From Shimia sp051201625 (GTDB lineage Bacteria > Pseudomonadota > Alphaproteobacteria > Rhodobacterales > Rhodobacteraceae): DNA of 64,000 nucleotides. Position 1 is the stretch's first letter; each line of letters begins with the position of its first letter. This document shows positions 34,903 through 43,053 of the stretch, piece after piece. Below the pieces are notes generated by a model that did no database searches, was not told the origin of the DNA, and saw only the letters and a program-made list of their open reading frames with translations. The DNA is taken from NCBI RefSeq assembly GCF_051201625.1, contig NZ_CP179203.1:62001-126000 (forward strand), read 5' to 3'. Made by a program: the position numbers and the translations under genes.

Positions 34903-36200
34903 TACTTTCCAATACAAAAGCTTGAAAAAATCTCATCTAATAAATTTTCAACATCTACGCGACCGACAATCGAATCCAAAGACCGAGTAGCGAAGCGCAA
35001 TTCCTCCGCAGCAATCACATATTGCTCAGGACCCAAGGACAGCACCGTCTTAGCTTCAACTAAACATGTCAACGATTGTTGCATTGCTGAACGATGTCGA
35101 TGACGCGTCGCAACTCCTTGTACGCCAACCTGTTCGCTTAAACGATCAGTAATTTCCGAAACTAAGTCATTGATGCCCTGCCCCGTTTTGCCAGACACTG
35201 CGCCTTCCATCGACGGAAGCGTATCACCCTTAGCCAAGCGCACGATATCACGATCAAATGCCTTCGTATCAAGCTTTTCGCCTGGTAACGTTAAATACAA
35301 ACGAAGATCGGCCAATTCAGCGCGCTGCAGCGCACGCTCTATCCCGATTTTTTCTACTTTGTCATCTGTGTCTCTGAGACCCGCGGTGTCCATCAATGTT
35401 ACAGGAAAACCATTTAAGTCCATTCGAACTTCAATTATGTCCCGTGTAGTCCCAGCGTACTGCGAAGTAATCGCAACATCGCGACCTGCTAAAGCATTCA
35501 ATAATGTTGATTTTCCGACATTGGGTGCACCTAGAATCGCTACTTCAAACCCGGCACGAATTCGCTCTGCCGTATCAACCCCTTGAATTTCAACCTCCAA
35601 CCCACTCTGCACCGAACCCAAAAGAGCTTGCACGTCTGCCGTAACATCGAACGGGACCTCCTCGTCAGCAAAATCGATCGTCGCCTCCAATAACGATGCT
35701 GCACGAATCAAATTATCACGCCATTTTTCAGCTAAATCTCCTAGATCGCCCGATAAAACGCGAAGAGCTTGCCGACGTTGGGCCTCAGTCTCTGCATCAA
35801 TAAGGTCTGCCAAACCTTCTACTTGGGCCAAATCAAGTCGACCATTTTCTAATGCACGTCGAGTAAACTCCCCTGCTTCTGCAAAACGAAGGCCGTGAAT
35901 ATTAGAAAGTTCCTCAAGCACCGAATTTACAGTCGCAATCGAGCCATGAAGATGTAACTCAAGCACTTCCTCGCCCGTAAAACTCTTTCCCTTCGGAAAA
36001 TATAAAACTAATGCCTCATCCAAACGATTGCCATTCTTATCCATAAGAACGCGAATGGATGCTACACGTGGCTTTGGTAGTAATCCAAAAAGAGTTTCCC
36101 CAACTGATGTTACAAAAGAACCAGATACCCGAACGACAGCGACCCCCGCTTTACCGGAGGCCGTTGCCAATGCGAAAATAGTGTCAGGCTCATAGGCCAT
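34902..36200 (-). CDS. mnmE: tRNA modification GTPase MnmE (TrmE)
   Basis: 432 residues. Partner of MnmG in wobble-uridine modification. The N-terminal tetrahydrofolate-binding domain begins DTIFALATASGKAGVAVVRVSG. The embedded GTPase domain has G1 GAPNVGKSTLLNA (~222-234), G2 GTTRDII, G3 DTAGLRDTDD; the protein ends with the invariant CIGK that carries the catalytic Cys. The G4 NKxD motif is not obvious, which occurs in divergent alphaproteobacterial members. Ten bases after rho. Confidence 0.95.
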   Translation of the reverse strand: MAYEPDTIFALATASGKAGVAVVRVSGSFVTSVGETLFGLLPKPRVASIRVLMDKNGNRLDEALVLYFPKGKSFTGEEVLELHLHGSIATVNSVLEELSNIHGLRFAEAGEFTRRALENGRLDLAQVEGLADLIDAETEAQRRQALRVLSGDLGDLAEKWRDNLIRAASLLEATIDFADEEVPFDVTADVQALLGSVQSGLEVEIQGVDTAERIRAGFEVAILGAPNVGKSTLLNALAGRDVAITSQYAGTTRDIIEVRMDLNGFPVTLMDTAGLRDTDDKVEKIGIERALQRAELADLRLYLTLPGEKLDTKAFDRDIVRLAKGDTLPSMEGAVSGKTGQGINDLVSEITDRLSEQVGVQGVATRHRHRSAMQQSLTCLVEAKTVLSLGPEQYVIAAEELRFATRSLDSIVGRVDVENLLDEIFSSFCIGK

Positions 36201-36209
36201 CGAGATTCC

Positions 36210-37481
36210 CTAGGTATTCATAGAATCAAAAAATTCAGAATTCGATTTAGTTTGCTTCAATTTTGACAACAGAAATTCGACTCCATCTGTAGTACCCATT
36301 GGATTTAAAATCCGACGTAATACAAACGTTTTAGCCAAGTCTACCTTATCAACCAAAAGCTCTTCTTTCCTCGTTCCGGATTTAAGAATATCGATCGCTG
36401 GGAATACGCGCTTGTCTGCGACTTTCCGATCAAGAACGATTTCTGAGTTACCCGTTCCTTTGAACTCTTCGAATATAACTTCGTCCATTCGACTTCCCGT
36501 ATCGATCAAAGCCGTCGATATTATCGTGAGCGACCCACCTTCCTCAATATTCCGAGCTGCCCCAAAAAACCGTTTAGGGCGTTGCAATGCATTAGCATCG
36601 ACACCACCAGTCAAAACTTTACCCGAGGATGGCACCACCGTATTGAATGCTCTACCAAGTCTTGTTATCGAATCAAGTAGTATAACTACATCTCGTTTAT
36701 GTTCGACTAAACGCTTAGATTTCTCGATAACCATTTCCGACACAGCCACATGGCGTGTTGCAGGCTCATCAAAGGTAGAGGAAATCACCTCACCTTTTAC
36801 AGATCGCTGCATGTCTGTCACTTCCTCCGGACGTTCATCAATGAGTAGCACGATAAGGTAACATTCAGGGTGATTAGCTTCGATACTGTGGGCAATATTT
36901 TGGAGTATGACGGTTTTGCCAGTTCGAGGAGGCGCAACAATTAACGAACGCTGACCTTTGCCGATTGGAGCCACAAGATCAATCACACGGGCTGATTTAT
37001 CTTTTGTGGATGGATTTTCTATTTCCATTTTCAGACGCTCGTCTGGATACAATGGCGTCAAATTATCAAACGCAATTTTGTGCTTTGCTTTTTCTGGCGT
37101 TTCAAAATTAATCAACGCTACAGTAATCAATGCAAAATATCGCTCTGCGTCCTCTGGGGCCTTCATTACGCCGTCAATAGTATCTCCGGTACGTAGCGAA
37201 TACTTTCGAATCATTTCTGGCGACACATAAATATCGTCTGGACCAGGTAAGTAATTTGCCTCAGGTGAGCGTAAAAACCCAAAGCCATCTTGCAGAACTT
37301 CCAGAACGCCATCACCTGAGACTTCCCAACCATCCTCGGCACGTTCCCGAAGAATTTGAAACATCATTTCGCCCTTGCGCATTGTAGAAGCGTTTTCAAT
37401 GTCTAATTCTTCCGCAACCGCCAATAAATCTTTTGGGCTTGTTGCTTTTAGATCAGCGAGAGCGAGTTTTTTTTGTGTCAT
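36210..37481 (-). CDS. rho: Transcription termination factor Rho
   Basis: 423 residues from ATG 37481 (MTQKKLALADLKATSPKDL, AGGA 7 nt upstream); a longer frame adds 20 unlikely residues. N-terminal RNA-binding cold-shock-like domain (DGVLEVLQDGFGFLRSPEANYLPGPDDIYVS in pieces, ~54-90); Walker A APPRTGKTVILQ (~178-189); VLLIDERPEEVTDM; Q-loop/R-loop LTGGVDANALQRPKRFFGAARN in pieces. A hexameric RNA helicase that ends transcription. The 121-bp leader before it is where Rho autoregulation would act. Confidence 0.97.
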   Translation of the reverse strand: MTQKKLALADLKATSPKDLLAVAEELDIENASTMRKGEMMFQILRERAEDGWEVSGDGVLEVLQDGFGFLRSPEANYLPGPDDIYVSPEMIRKYSLRTGDTIDGVMKAPEDAERYFALITVALINFETPEKAKHKIAFDNLTPLYPDERLKMEIENPSTKDKSARVIDLVAPIGKGQRSLIVAPPRTGKTVILQNIAHSIEANHPECYLIVLLIDERPEEVTDMQRSVKGEVISSTFDEPATRHVAVSEMVIEKSKRLVEHKRDVVILLDSITRLGRAFNTVVPSSGKVLTGGVDANALQRPKRFFGAARNIEEGGSLTIISTALIDTGSRMDEVIFEEFKGTGNSEIVLDRKVADKRVFPAIDILKSGTRKEELLVDKVDLAKTFVLRRILNPMGTTDGVEFLLSKLKQTKSNSEFFDSMNT

Positions 37482-37602
37482 GAAAATATCCTGCGACAGC
37501 CTTTTTCGGCAGTTCGTAACGTTTGTAAATTGAAAAGACACAGAATCCGGACGGATCAGTCTATTAAACGGTTATTCTTTGCCGCCTTCAAAGTCAACTC
37601 AG

Positions 37603-38049
37603 TCAAAATTTAATAACGACTGACGACACGATTATTATCAAAAGAACAGTAGGGACTTCGTTTATTAGCCGATATTGGCGTCCAGTAAGAGTGTTAGCAT
37701 TCTGACTGAACTTTTTACGCAGTTGAAAAAGCCAATGGTCAAAGCCAGTCATCGTAATCACACCAAAAACTTTTGCGTATGGCCAAAAAGCATCCCAATC
37801 AACAATACCGGGAGTAAACACCAAAACGAGCCCCGCTAGCCATGTGACAACACTCGCAGGCCCCATTATGTATCTCTGAAGCTTGTATTCCATGACCTTT
37901 AACGTTTCATCAAGATTGTCGCCAATTTGGGCCCTTTCAACATGATAAACGAATAGGCGAGGTAGGTAGAATAAGCCCGCCATCCAAGAAATCACAGCTA
38001 CAATATGGAGCGTCAAAATATATGGATAAATCTCTACTAAAAAATACAC
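37603..38049 (-). CDS. hemJ: Protoporphyrinogen oxidase HemJ (UPF0093)
   Basis: About 148 residues from GTG 38049 (MYFLVEIYPYILTLHIVAV); a TTG at 38067 is the alternative, and neither has a strong ribosome site. Four hydrophobic helices. Conserved His (~residue 14, TLHI) and the segment WMAGLFYLPRLFVYHVE (~22-38) plus KRYIMGPAS-like LQRYIMGPAS are diagnostic of HemJ, the membrane protein that oxidises protoporphyrinogen IX in many alphaproteobacteria. It is the last minus-strand gene before the origin-like gap. Confidence 0.92.
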   Translation of the reverse strand: MYFLVEIYPYILTLHIVAVISWMAGLFYLPRLFVYHVERAQIGDNLDETLKVMEYKLQRYIMGPASVVTWLAGLVLVFTPGIVDWDAFWPYAKVFGVITMTGFDHWLFQLRKKFSQNANTLTGRQYRLINEVPTVLLIIIVSSVVIKF

Positions 38050-38275
38050 GATGCTGGCATGCCTCAAGTGTTATATTCTTTCCTTCTTAATTAAATAAAG
38101 AAATATAGAAAAGGATGATGATTAAGTAGTAACCAGAAAATGGTGGGATTACTTCATTGTTCCCGTGGTTACACTCATGGAGTATAAATAGTTACCATTG
38201 CAAGCGAGTATGCTTATGCATAGGAAAATTTCATATTTATAACAGACGCTTATCATACTACCGTAATATTTTTAA

Positions 38276-38284
38276 TGTGGATAA
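38276..38284 (-). promoter_or_regulatory. DnaA box 1 (consensus)
   Basis: TGTGGATAA on the plus strand, that is TTATCCACA on the minus strand: a perfect consensus DnaA-binding site in the putative oriC. Confidence 0.85.
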
Positions 38285-38313
38285 GTATGTATCATTTGGT
38301 GGAAAATAGTAGA

Positions 38314-38322
38314 TTGTCCACA
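38314..38322 (+). promoter_or_regulatory. DnaA box 2 (one mismatch)
   Basis: TTGTCCACA, one base from TTATCCACA, 29 bp after box 1 and in the opposite orientation. Confidence 0.7.
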
Positions 38323-38457
38323 GGTAAAAGTTTTCCCAATACACTGTGCAAAAAAAAGGTAAAAGATAGTGAAGCTCCGTAGTTCTATTAAAATGGCCCA
38401 AGTTGAATGATTTGTGCCAGTATCACGACAGAGCCACCCTCAAGGTTTTACACGGGA

Positions 38458-38466
38458 TTATCCACA
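38458..38466 (+). promoter_or_regulatory. DnaA box 3 (consensus), touching the maf start codon
   Basis: TTATCCACA followed by TG: the final A is the first base of the maf ATG. DnaA binding here could also modulate maf expression. Confidence 0.8.
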
Positions 38467-39065
38467 TGTGTTCCGATCTAATCCTCGCATCAAACTCCAC
38501 TAGTAGGGCAAAATTATTGCGTAATGCGTGTGTACATTTCAAGGCTGTAAATGCTCAAGTAGATGAAGAAATGATCAAGCTAACGTTGGCCACAGAATGT
38601 ACCACGCCGCGTGATACTGCTGACACCTTAGCTGAATTCAAAGCTCGAAAAGTGAGCGCGTCTCATCCGGGGGCATTAGTCTTGGGATGTGATCAGGTGC
38701 TCGACTTTCAGGGAAAGGTTTTTTCTAAGCCTAGATCTTGCAACGATGCACGCTCCCAACTTTGTGATCTGCGTGGTAACAGACACCAGCTTTTTTCGGC
38801 GGCAGTGATCTATCGCGATGGTCAGCCTCTTTGGCGTTTTATTGGGGCTGCACGTCTGACGATGCATAATTTCACTGACGCTTATTTAAATGAATATTTA
38901 ATGCGGAACTGGGATGGCGTAAAGCATTGTGTTGGAGCGTACAAGTTGGAAGGAGAGGGGGTAAGACTTTTCGAAAAGGTTGAGGGAGATTACTTTACCA
39001 TCCTTGGTATGCCACTTGTTGAAATATTGTCTTATCTGACGCGTCAGGGAGAGCTTCAAAGATGA
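38466..39065 (+). CDS. maf: Maf-family nucleotide pyrophosphatase
   Basis: 199 residues from ATG 38466 (MCSDLILASNSTSRAKLL); a TTG at 38403 would add residues with no family match and run through the origin region. Maf proteins hydrolyse non-canonical or modified nucleoside triphosphates. LILASNSTSRAKLL (5-18), VLGCDQVLDFQGKVFSKP (~75-92) and the EGDYFTILGMPL C-terminus fit the YceF-like branch. It overlaps aroE by ATGA. Confidence 0.93.
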   Translation: MCSDLILASNSTSRAKLLRNACVHFKAVNAQVDEEMIKLTLATECTTPRDTADTLAEFKARKVSASHPGALVLGCDQVLDFQGKVFSKPRSCNDARSQLCDLRGNRHQLFSAAVIYRDGQPLWRFIGAARLTMHNFTDAYLNEYLMRNWDGVKHCVGAYKLEGEGVRLFEKVEGDYFTILGMPLVEILSYLTRQGELQR

Positions 39066-39892
39066 CACTGCCATCTATACCGCTGTCTGGTGTAATCGGA
39101 GATCCGATTGCTCACAGTAAGTCACCAAAATTGCATGGTTATTGGTTGCGCAAATATGGCCTAAACGGTCAATATGTCCCTCTTGAGGTTGAGACTGACG
39201 ATTTGGCAAATGTTCTAAAGGCGATGCCTCGTATGGGATTTGTTGGATGTAATGTCACGTTACCACATAAAGAGCGTGCTTTGCATTGTGTTGACCAAAT
39301 CACAGATAGAGCGACACTGATTGGCGCCGTCAACACAATAATATTTCGCAATGATGGGACGTCGCTTGGTGATAATACAGACGGATATGGGTTTATAGAA
39401 AATTTGCGCCAAGGCGCGCCGAACTGGCTTGCTGACACGGGGCCAGCTGTCGTTTTAGGGGCTGGAGGTGCAGCGCGGGCGGTCATAGCATCGCTTCTGG
39501 ATGCTGGGGTCGCGGAGATTTTTCTTACCAATCGGACAAGAGCTAGAAGTGAACAATTACGCGAAGATTTTGGTGCTCGAGTGATAATCGTGGATTGGAT
39601 TCAGGCCGGAAATGTATTGGAGAAAGCTGCAACGTTAGTGAACACTACTTCTTTGGGAATGATAGGAAAGCCAGAATTACGCGTTCCCCTCGATGGTTTG
39701 CAAAAAAATACAGTAGTCACTGATTTGGTTTACACGCCAATTCAGACTCCATTACTTGCGAAAGCAAGCAGTAAGGGATGTACTACGGTTGATGGGTTAG
39801 GAATGTTGCTACATCAAGCCGTTCCAGGATTTGAACGTTGGTTTGGTAGGCGACCTGTTGTGGATGATGAAACCCGACAGGCGATACAGTAA
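39062..39892 (+). CDS. aroE: Shikimate dehydrogenase (NADP+)
   Basis: 276 residues. Reduces 3-dehydroshikimate in aromatic amino-acid synthesis. Substrate site GDPIAHSKSPKLHGYWL (~12-28), NVTLPHKE (~61-68, catalytic Lys67), DNTDGYGF (~102-109), the NADP motif VLGAGGAARAVI (~130-141), and the NTTSLGM segment. Overlaps maf (ATGA) and coaE (TAATG). Confidence 0.96.
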   Translation: MTLPSIPLSGVIGDPIAHSKSPKLHGYWLRKYGLNGQYVPLEVETDDLANVLKAMPRMGFVGCNVTLPHKERALHCVDQITDRATLIGAVNTIIFRNDGTSLGDNTDGYGFIENLRQGAPNWLADTGPAVVLGAGGAARAVIASLLDAGVAEIFLTNRTRARSEQLREDFGARVIIVDWIQAGNVLEKAATLVNTTSLGMIGKPELRVPLDGLQKNTVVTDLVYTPIQTPLLAKASSKGCTTVDGLGMLLHQAVPGFERWFGRRPVVDDETRQAIQ

Positions 39893-40485
39893 TGCCTTTT
39901 AGTGTTGGGCTCACTGGTTCCATTGGCATGGGAAAATCCACAACGGCTGCATTGTTCGCTGACGCCGGCTGTGAGGTGTGGGATGCGGATGCAGTGGTAC
40001 ACAAACTGTATTCGAGAGATGGCGCGGCTGTACCTGCTATAGCTAAAGCCATCCCAGAGGCAGTAAAAGACGGAGCGGTATCCAGAGAAGTACTTAAGAA
40101 AATTTTACAATACGATCCAAGTATATTGAAAAAACTTGAAGATATAGTGCACCCGTTGGTCGCCCAAGACCGAAAGCAATTTTTAGCCTTGTCGGCTTCA
40201 GACATAATCGTATTCGATATACCACTCCTTTTCGAAAGCAATGGAAATCAAAAGATGGATGCCGTTGTTTGCGTGTCAGTGTCACCTGATATTCAAAGAC
40301 AAAGAGCTCTGAGTCGGGGAACGATGGATTTAAAACAATATGACACGATTCTTAGAAAACAGATTCCCAATTCGGAAAAATGTGACAGATCAGATTTTGT
40401 AATTCACACTGATACAATTGAACATGCACGCGAACAAGTTACTGAAGTTATTGAAGAAATAAAAAAGAGGATAATCGATGCGTGA
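39892..40485 (+). CDS. coaE: Dephospho-CoA kinase
   Basis: 197 residues. Last step of CoA synthesis. P-loop GSIGMGKST at 9-17; DADAVVHKLY (~33-42); FDIPLLFE (~107-114, the conserved DxPLLFE motif); a lid region with QRQRALSRGTMD. One-base overlap with aroE and 8-nt overlap with dnaQ. Confidence 0.96.
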   Translation: MPFSVGLTGSIGMGKSTTAALFADAGCEVWDADAVVHKLYSRDGAAVPAIAKAIPEAVKDGAVSREVLKKILQYDPSILKKLEDIVHPLVAQDRKQFLALSASDIIVFDIPLLFESNGNQKMDAVVCVSVSPDIQRQRALSRGTMDLKQYDTILRKQIPNSEKCDRSDFVIHTDTIEHAREQVTEVIEEIKKRIIDA

Positions 40486-41209
40486 AGTTGTTCTTGACAC
40501 AGAAACTACCGGTTTTGATCCTCAAAATGGAGACAGGATCGTCGAGATTGGGGCTGTCGAACTACTAAATCATTTGCCGACTGGTAAAACCTACCACCAA
40601 TATATCAATCCTGAGCGGTCCATGCCGAAGGATGCATTCGAGGTGCATGGTATTGGGCCTGACCTACTGGATCCACCACAACCTATTAAGTCAGGTTCTG
40701 TGACACTAGGTGATAAGCCCTTATTTAAAGATATAGGGAAAGAGTTTTTGGATTTTGTTGCTGGTGCCAAACTAGTAATCCACAACGCAGCATTCGACGT
40801 AAAATTTCTTAACGCTGAACTGCGTTGGATCAATCTCCCACAAATACCGTGGCCCCAAGCTATTGATACATTAGCGATCGCGCGCAGCAAATACCCCGGA
40901 TCTCCGGCGTCGCTTGACGCTTTGTGTCGGCGCTTTGGAATCGACAATTCAAACCGCGCGTTACATGGAGCGCTCCTGGATTCAGAAATCCTTGCAGAGG
41001 TGTATTTGGAGCTGATTGGAGGCAGACAGCCGGACTTGGTCCTTGGCTCAAGCCCACAAAGCAAAAATTCCGCTAAAGAAAAACAGGAATGGCGTCCACT
41101 GCAACGCAGTGTGCCGCTGGGTTCAAGATTGACTGCTACAGAAAAAAGCGCTCACATTACTTTTGTTGACTCAATGGGGAGCAATGCGCTGTGGTTGAAA
41201 GATGAATAA
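40478..41209 (+). CDS. dnaQ: DNA polymerase III epsilon subunit (proofreading exonuclease)
   Basis: 243 residues. DEDDh exonuclease: ExoI VLDTETTGFD (5-14; Asp7, Glu9), ExoII HNAAFDVKFLN (~102-112), ExoIII HGALLDSEILAEVY (~161-174). The loop after VHGIGPDLL carries a longer insert (about 55-78, PPQPIKSGSVTLGDKP) than E. coli DnaQ. The C-terminal ~50 residues are basic and Ser/Pro-rich before the clamp-binding-like tail. Proofreads replication errors; co-transcribed with maf-aroE-coaE beside the origin. Confidence 0.95.
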   Translation: MREVVLDTETTGFDPQNGDRIVEIGAVELLNHLPTGKTYHQYINPERSMPKDAFEVHGIGPDLLDPPQPIKSGSVTLGDKPLFKDIGKEFLDFVAGAKLVIHNAAFDVKFLNAELRWINLPQIPWPQAIDTLAIARSKYPGSPASLDALCRRFGIDNSNRALHGALLDSEILAEVYLELIGGRQPDLVLGSSPQSKNSAKEKQEWRPLQRSVPLGSRLTATEKSAHITFVDSMGSNALWLKDE

Positions 41210-41244
41210 CCGCTTCAATGAGCGCTACGCGCATTAGCCACCGG

Positions 41245-41748
41245 TCAGTTGGTGGGCTTGTCGTCCTTTTCCGCAGCGGCACGGCGTGCAATTTCCGAGC
41301 GATAAAGTGCCATAAAATCAATAGTATCCATGTTTAATGGTGGAAAGCCGCCATCTCGAGTCACATCGCTGACGATACGACGAAGGAACGGAAATAACAT
41401 CCTTGGACATTCAATTAAAAGGAAAGGATGCATCTGCTCTTCTGGAACCCCTTCAATGTGAAATACACCAGCATATTCGAGCTCAAGAATAAACATTTCT
41501 GTGTCATCAGCTTTGTTTTTTGAAATTACATTTAGCTTGATCATCACTTCAAACTGATGCTCAGCAGGGCGCTTTTTTGCATCCAGATTGACTTGAACTT
41601 GCACGTCTGGTTGCGCGCTTCCTGAACCACCTTTTTGCGCGAGGATATTCTCAAAAGACATATCACGAATGAATTGCGCCAAAACATTCATTTTGACCTG
41701 AGGTGCCTGCGTCGCAGGCTGTGCCGCACCATTGCCGTTATCCGACAT
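41245..41748 (-). CDS. secB: Protein-export chaperone SecB
   Basis: 167 residues from ATG 41748 (GGAG 7 nt upstream; an ATG one codon earlier is also possible). SecB holds preproteins unfolded and hands them to SecA. Conserved: VLAQFIRDMSFENI (~23-36), EVMIKLNVISKN, ELEYAGVFHIEGVPEEQ (~88-104), ECPRMLFPFLRRIVSD, GGFPPLNMDTIDF. Convergent with dnaQ; downstream of fxsA on the same strand. Confidence 0.96.
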   Translation of the reverse strand: MSDNGNGAAQPATQAPQVKMNVLAQFIRDMSFENILAQKGGSGSAQPDVQVQVNLDAKKRPAEHQFEVMIKLNVISKNKADDTEMFILELEYAGVFHIEGVPEEQMHPFLLIECPRMLFPFLRRIVSDVTRDGGFPPLNMDTIDFMALYRSEIARRAAAEKDDKPTN

Positions 41749-41803
41749 CATCAATCTCCAAAAATTCGACTTTGAAACGCTCTAACAGGTCAAAAGCGTG
41801 TCC

Positions 41804-42289
41804 TCAATGCCTTGTCCAGCCAGATGGTGATTGTGGTGGATTTTCTCGCGGTTTAATCTCTGAATATTCTCCGTCGATAAACTCTTCCTGCGCGCTATCG
41901 TGTGAATTGTGCGTTGCTTTTGTTCCCACTGTAAAGGAATGCATTTGGACGCGTTTTTTTAACTGTTTCAGCGCCATCACTCGAAATGGTGGCATCAATA
42001 ATGCAAAACCCAGAAAATCTGTGAAGAAGCCGGGAGTCAACAATAGGGCCCCTGCAATGAGGATCATGGCCCCATGAGCCAGAGGTTCGGTTGGGTTATC
42101 CATCTTGGAAAACGATTCCTGCAGCTGCCTAATTGCTAATTTTCCCTGAGTGCGCACCAAAAAAGTACCTGCAATGGCGGTCAAGAAAACAACGGCTAAG
42201 GTTGGCCACAAACCAATCGCGCCACCAACTTGGATGAACAGCGCAATCTCAAGGATTGGGATGGCGATAAAAGCGATGAGAAGCAGCAT
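41804..42289 (-). CDS. fxsA: FxsA-family membrane protein
   Basis: 161 residues. Two N-terminal hydrophobic segments (~1-24 and ~28-44) and a third (~78-110, GAMILIAGALLLTPGFFTDFLG in pieces, the FxsA signature) with a cytoplasmic tail. FxsA relieves phage T7 exclusion in E. coli when overproduced; its normal role is unknown. Clustered with secB and divergent from timA, a conserved alphaproteobacterial order. Confidence 0.93.
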   Translation of the reverse strand: MLLLIAFIAIPILEIALFIQVGGAIGLWPTLAVVFLTAIAGTFLVRTQGKLAIRQLQESFSKMDNPTEPLAHGAMILIAGALLLTPGFFTDFLGFALLMPPFRVMALKQLKKRVQMHSFTVGTKATHNSHDSAQEEFIDGEYSEIKPRENPPQSPSGWTRH

Positions 42290-42393
42290 TTAGAATTATC
42301 CTCATAGGACTTTTGGCGAAGGTGGACTTGACCCACAGTGTGACATACATAAGTGCAGTAACAACGCGTTTCCATGCCCAAACCGAGGTTCCA

Positions 42394-43053
42394 ATGAATT
42401 CACCGATCTTACAGCTACTAGTTCTTGCTGGTATAGCCGTCTTCCTGATTTTGCGGTTAAAAAACGTTTTGGGAACCCGCGATGGGTTCGAACCACCCCG
42501 TGAGGTTAAAAGTCAGTCAACCCAACACCGAGCACCTGACCTAGAGGTAATCGAGGGTGGACCAGACCGTGACATATTGGATCATGCAGAAGAAGGTAGC
42601 GCGACTGCGCTGGCATTGGCATCCATGAAATCCGCCGAACCCAGTTTTGGTGTAAGCGATTTTTTAGAAGGCGCGCGCGGGGCTTACGAGATGATTTTGG
42701 TGAATTTTGAAAAGGGTGATTTAGCAGCGATAAAGGCATTCTTGGGTCAAGAAGTGTATGACACATTTATTGAGGTTGTTGAGGCTCGAGAAAAGCAAGG
42801 GCTTACAATCGAGAGTGAGTTTGTTGGTGTTCGAGAAATGAATTTGGCTAGCGCTTCGTTTGATCCAAATACCGCAGAGGGAGAAATTACCGTCCGGTTT
42901 GTGGGAGAGTTGACCCACGTTGTGCGGAGTAAAGATGGCGAAATTTTAGAAGGTAGCGAAAGCCAAATCAAGCGGCAAAAGGATGCCTGGACGTTTGCTC
43001 GCAAAATGGGCGAAAACGATCCTAACTGGCAGCTTGTCGCCACTGACGAATGA
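42394..43053 (+). CDS. Tim44/TimA-family membrane-anchored protein
   Basis: 219 residues from ATG 42394 (GAGG 5 nt upstream); the longer frame is not family-like. One N-terminal membrane helix (~4-23, ILQLLVLAGIAVFLILRL), an acidic linker, then a Tim44-like/TimA domain (FLEGARGAYEMILVNFEKGDLAAIKAFL in pieces, ~88-118) ending in TFARKMGENDPNWQLVATDE. Bacterial TimA proteins are inner-membrane relatives of mitochondrial Tim44, probably binding or guiding proteins. Overlaps mltA by 4 nt. Confidence 0.9.
   Translation: MNSPILQLLVLAGIAVFLILRLKNVLGTRDGFEPPREVKSQSTQHRAPDLEVIEGGPDRDILDHAEEGSATALALASMKSAEPSFGVSDFLEGARGAYEMILVNFEKGDLAAIKAFLGQEVYDTFIEVVEAREKQGLTIESEFVGVREMNLASASFDPNTAEGEITVRFVGELTHVVRSKDGEILEGSESQIKRQKDAWTFARKMGENDPNWQLVATDE

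Larger units (their letters stand above)
38050..38466. other. Probable chromosomal replication origin (oriC)
   Basis: A ~415-bp gene-free, AT-rich region between hemJ (-) and maf (+). It holds two exact DnaA boxes in inverted orientation (38276-38284 and 38458-38466) and one single-mismatch box (38314-38322). An A/T-dominated stretch (~38227-38275) could be the unwinding element. All genes on the left run left and those on the right run right. Alphaproteobacterial origins lie in this gene neighbourhood (haem gene on one side, maf-aroE-coaE-dnaQ on the other), and parAB/parS are close. Confidence 0.8.

Noticed and set aside
42480..42500. GGTTCGAACCA, tRNA T-loop-like
   Set aside because: Inside the TimA-family gene; no cloverleaf can be drawn.
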